Shown here piece by piece: positions 5,287 through 7,015 of a DNA stretch of 7,015 nucleotides. Within the stretch, counting starts at the first letter, position 1. Each line of letters starts with the position of its first letter. The notes beneath the pieces are model-generated. The model did not search any database, had not been told where the DNA came from, and worked only from the letters and a program-made list of their open reading frames with translations. The stretch comes from Bizionia sp. (GTDB lineage Bacteria; Bacteroidota; Bacteroidia; Flavobacteriales; Flavobacteriaceae), in the NCBI GenBank assembly GCA_018067115.1, contig JAGPVI010000257.1, positions 1-7,015 on the forward strand. The letters run 5' to 3'. A program made the position numbers and the translations under genes.

Positions 5287-6381
5287 TTAAAAGTACTTAA
5301 CAGGATTGGTATTTTTGTTCGATAAAACGATTGCAAAATTACTAATTTTTTTTGTAAGATGTGCAACTAAACCGTTTTTTGTGTACTGTTCACTTTCATA
5401 ATGACCAATATCTGCTAAAACAAGGCTGTTTTCTGCGCTAAAGAAGTCGTGGTACTTTAAATCGGCAGTTACAAAAATGTCGGCGCCCTTCGCTTTAGCT
5501 GCCGAAATAGCGAATGCTCCAGAGCCTCCAAGTACCGCCACTTTCTTAATAGGTTTGCCTTGTAAGGCCGAGTGGCGAATGGTGTTAGTCTTCATTTTTA
5601 TTTTTAAATACTCTAAAAATTCTATTTCAGACATCGCTTGGTCTAATTCGCCAATCATTCCAATACCAATATGTTGGTTCGTATTTTCTATAGTTGTGAT
5701 TTCGTAAGCGACCTCTTCATATGGGTGATTTTTAAATAATGCCGATAATATTTTCGATTCTAAATGCTTGGCAAAAGTAACAGCTATTTGCGTTTCATTT
5801 TCAAATTGAGTAATGCCCTTTTCTCCAATTACGGGATTAGATTTGTCGTTACCATTATAAGTGCCTATGCCTTCAATATTAAAGCTACACTCATTATAAT
5901 TACCTATACTTCCTGCGCCAGCATTAAAAAGAGCTGTACGTAAAGTGTCGGCATTTTTAGTAGGTACAAACGTTACTAATTTTTTTATGGTCTGCGTTTG
6001 CGGGATTAAAATCTGCTTATTTTTTAATTCTAAAGTGTCGCTAATTATATCGTTTACCCCATTTATATGGTTATCTAACGCCGTATGAATGGCATAAATA
6101 GCAATGTTATTTTTTATCGCTTTAAGAACGGTACGCTCGACATACGATTTTCCTGTAAGACTTTTAAGTCCTTTAAAAATTATAGGGTGAAAGCTTACAA
6201 TGAGGTTGCAGTTATTTTCAATAGCTTCATCAACAACACTCTCTAACGTGTCTAGAGTAACCAAAACACCTGTTAGTTTTTCATTTTTATCGCCTACAAG
6301 TAACCCCACATTATCGAAACTTTCTGCATAGACCAGTGGCGCATAGTTTTCTAAAAGGTTTACAACGTCTTGAATAATCAT
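5287..6381 (-). CDS. Nif3-like dinuclear metal-centre protein (YqfO/YbgI family)
   Basis: Members form hexameric toroids with a two-metal site. They are often annotated 'GTP cyclohydrolase 1 type 2', but the physiological reaction is unsettled. The 364-residue length fits the long YqfO form with a central PII/CutA-like insert. Visible parts are the N-terminal ESFDNVGLLVGD (20-31), SFHPIIFKGLKSL (63-75), IHTALDNHINGVND (98-111), an insert from about 131 to 232 containing NAGAGSIGNYNECSF (153-167) and NHPYEEVAYEI (218-228), then VAVLGGSGAF (281-290), GADIFVTADLKYHD (299-312) and DIGHYESE (324-331). Predicted metal ligands are H65, D103, H327 and E331; the last two keep the H-x3-E spacing of YbgI H215/E219. 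The His that pairs with H65 in YbgI is F64 here. It is the first gene of a two-gene operon with the coiled-coil protein, has a good promoter at 6407-6439, and diverges from lpxK. I recall this set being kept together in other Bacteroidota. Confidence 0.92.
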   Translation of the reverse strand: MIIQDVVNLLENYAPLVYAESFDNVGLLVGDKNEKLTGVLVTLDTLESVVDEAIENNCNLIVSFHPIIFKGLKSLTGKSYVERTVLKAIKNNIAIYAIHTALDNHINGVNDIISDTLELKNKQILIPQTQTIKKLVTFVPTKNADTLRTALFNAGAGSIGNYNECSFNIEGIGTYNGNDKSNPVIGEKGITQFENETQIAVTFAKHLESKILSALFKNHPYEEVAYEITTIENTNQHIGIGMIGELDQAMSEIEFLEYLKIKMKTNTIRHSALQGKPIKKVAVLGGSGAFAISAAKAKGADIFVTADLKYHDFFSAENSLVLADIGHYESEQYTKNGLVAHLTKKISNFAIVLSNKNTNPVKYF

Positions 6382-6468
6382 ATTAATTTGAGAATTGATT
6401 TATTAACAAATATAAAATATTTACTTTCGTTGTTACAAAGCAATACTATTTAAATTGGTTTCTTGTTT
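6382..6468. promoter_or_regulatory. Divergent promoter region between nif3-like gene and lpxK
   Basis: This 87-nt AT-rich spacer must hold start signals for both directions. The minus-strand promoter is clear (6407-6439). For lpxK the candidates are weaker: TTG at 6430-6432 with TAAATTGG at 6451-6458 (18-nt spacing, one mismatch, very short leader), or TACTTTCG at 6422-6429 (one mismatch, no well-spaced TTG). No Shine-Dalgarno sequence precedes the lpxK ATG. Confidence 0.4.
6407..6439 (-). promoter_or_regulatory. Promoter of the nif3-like/coiled-coil operon
   Basis: On the minus strand TTTG (6436-6439) is followed after 21 nt by TATATTTG (6407-6414), a full match to the Bacteroidota consensus TTTG / TAnnTTTG recognised by the primary sigma factor. 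It ends 25 nt before the ATG at 6381, which leaves a leader of about 20 nt. This is the best promoter match in the window. Confidence 0.6.
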
Positions 6469-7015
6469 ATGAAATTACTCCGCTATCTTCTTTTTCCTAT
6501 AATGCCTATTTATTTCGTTGTCACTTGGCTACGAAACCAGTTGTACGATTATGGTTTAAAAAAATCTAAAACTTACCATTTCCCTGTGCTTTGTGTGGGG
6601 AATTTAAGTGCCGGCGGAACAGGAAAAACACCAATGGTAGAATATTTAATTCGATTATTAAAATCCGATTTTAAAATCGCGACTTTAAGTCGTGGGTATG
6701 GTCGAGAAACGGATGGCTTTGTTTTAGGGTCTGCGAAAGCTAATGCGAAATCACTGGGTGACGAGCCGTTTCAGTTTTACAGCAAATTTTCTAAAGATAT
6801 TATGGTGGCAGTCGATGCGAACCGACAGCAAGGTATTGCAAAACTAAGAGAGTTATTATTAAAGCCCGAAGCAATTATTTTAGACGACGCTTTTCAGCAT
6901 AGAAAAGTAACAGCAGGACTAAATATTTTACTCACCACGTATTCTAATTTGTATTATAAAGACTTTGTATTGCCAACTGGCGATTTGAGGGAGCCGAGAG
7001 CAGGAGCGAAACGTG
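6469..7015 (+). CDS. lpxK: Tetraacyldisaccharide 4'-kinase LpxK, N-terminal part (continues past right edge)
   Basis: LpxK phosphorylates the 4'-position of the tetraacyldisaccharide 1-phosphate to give lipid IVA, a late step of lipid A synthesis on the inner face of the cytoplasmic membrane. Translation from the ATG at 6469 gives 182 residues before the edge, about half of a typical 330-350. The N-terminus LLRYLLFPIMPIYFVVTWLRNQLY (3-26) is the hydrophobic helix that docks the enzyme in the membrane. CVGNLSAGGTGKTPMVEYL (42-60) is the characteristic LpxK P-loop, with K54 and T55 at the nucleotide. LSRGYGR (73-79), GDEPFQF (97-103) and ILDDAFQHRK (137-146) are family hallmarks; D139/D140 lie where the catalytic Asp (D99 in Aquifex LpxK) is expected. 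LPTGDLREPR (168-177) is also conserved. It diverges from the nif3-like operon. The cut at the edge is from the window boundary and not a break in the gene. Confidence 0.95.
   Translation, partial: MKLLRYLLFPIMPIYFVVTWLRNQLYDYGLKKSKTYHFPVLCVGNLSAGGTGKTPMVEYLIRLLKSDFKIATLSRGYGRETDGFVLGSAKANAKSLGDEPFQFYSKFSKDIMVAVDANRQQGIAKLRELLLKPEAIILDDAFQHRKVTAGLNILLTTYSNLYYKDFVLPTGDLREPRAGAKR

Noticed and set aside
5477..5707. Open frame of 76 codons on the plus strand
   Set aside because: It is antisense to the conserved C-terminal domain of the nif3-like gene and has no start signal.
1..7015. CRISPR array, tRNA/rRNA genes, insertion sequence, phage or defence system
   Set aside because: No spaced direct repeats, no recognisable RNA gene, transposase, integrase or nuclease-type protein was seen; base composition and gene style look uniform across the window.

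Overview
The window looks like chromosomal DNA from the Bacteroidota, most likely a marine-type member of the Flavobacteriaceae. The reasons are AT-rich sequence, Bacteroidota-type promoter elements (TTTG about 21 nt upstream of TAnnTTTG) instead of Shine-Dalgarno sites, two short-signal lipoproteins ending in ISSC/LISC, and protein sequences typical of flavobacteria. Genus assignment is inference from protein character only; no rRNA is present.

Layout, left to right. Positions 1-1956 (minus strand) hold a kynurenine module: kynU (kynureninase, TTG start) followed by kmo (kynurenine 3-monooxygenase), overlapping by 8 nt; kmo runs off the left edge. These are consecutive steps from L-kynurenine to 3-hydroxyanthranilate, either for tryptophan catabolism or de novo NAD synthesis. 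Upstream of kynU is an uncharacterised lipoprotein gene (2032-2718, minus). It diverges from a SAM-dependent methyltransferase gene (2912-3712, plus) across a 193-nt spacer that carries a clean inverted repeat. The methyltransferase gene converges on, and overlaps by 4 nt, a lipoprotein-type msrA (3709-4374, minus).

A strong, perfectly symmetrical terminator (4448-4489) closes the next minus-strand operon, in which a Nif3/YqfO-like metalloprotein gene (5287-6381) is followed after 3 nt by a coiled-coil 'zinc ribbon' family protein (4504-5283) that has lost all four metal-binding cysteines. Divergent from this operon, lpxK (lipid A 4'-kinase) starts at 6469 and runs off the right edge.

Most genes are housekeeping or common accessory functions. 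I found no mobile element, CRISPR array, tRNA, rRNA or phage gene, and no convincing undescribed multi-gene system. The points most worth a second look are the cysteine-free zinc-ribbon protein, the inverted repeat between the divergent lipoprotein and methyltransferase genes, the unknown lipoprotein family, the non-ATG start of kynU, and the convergent methyltransferase/msrA arrangement with no terminator between the genes. No gene-free stretch exceeds 300 bases; the longest is the 193-nt spacer.
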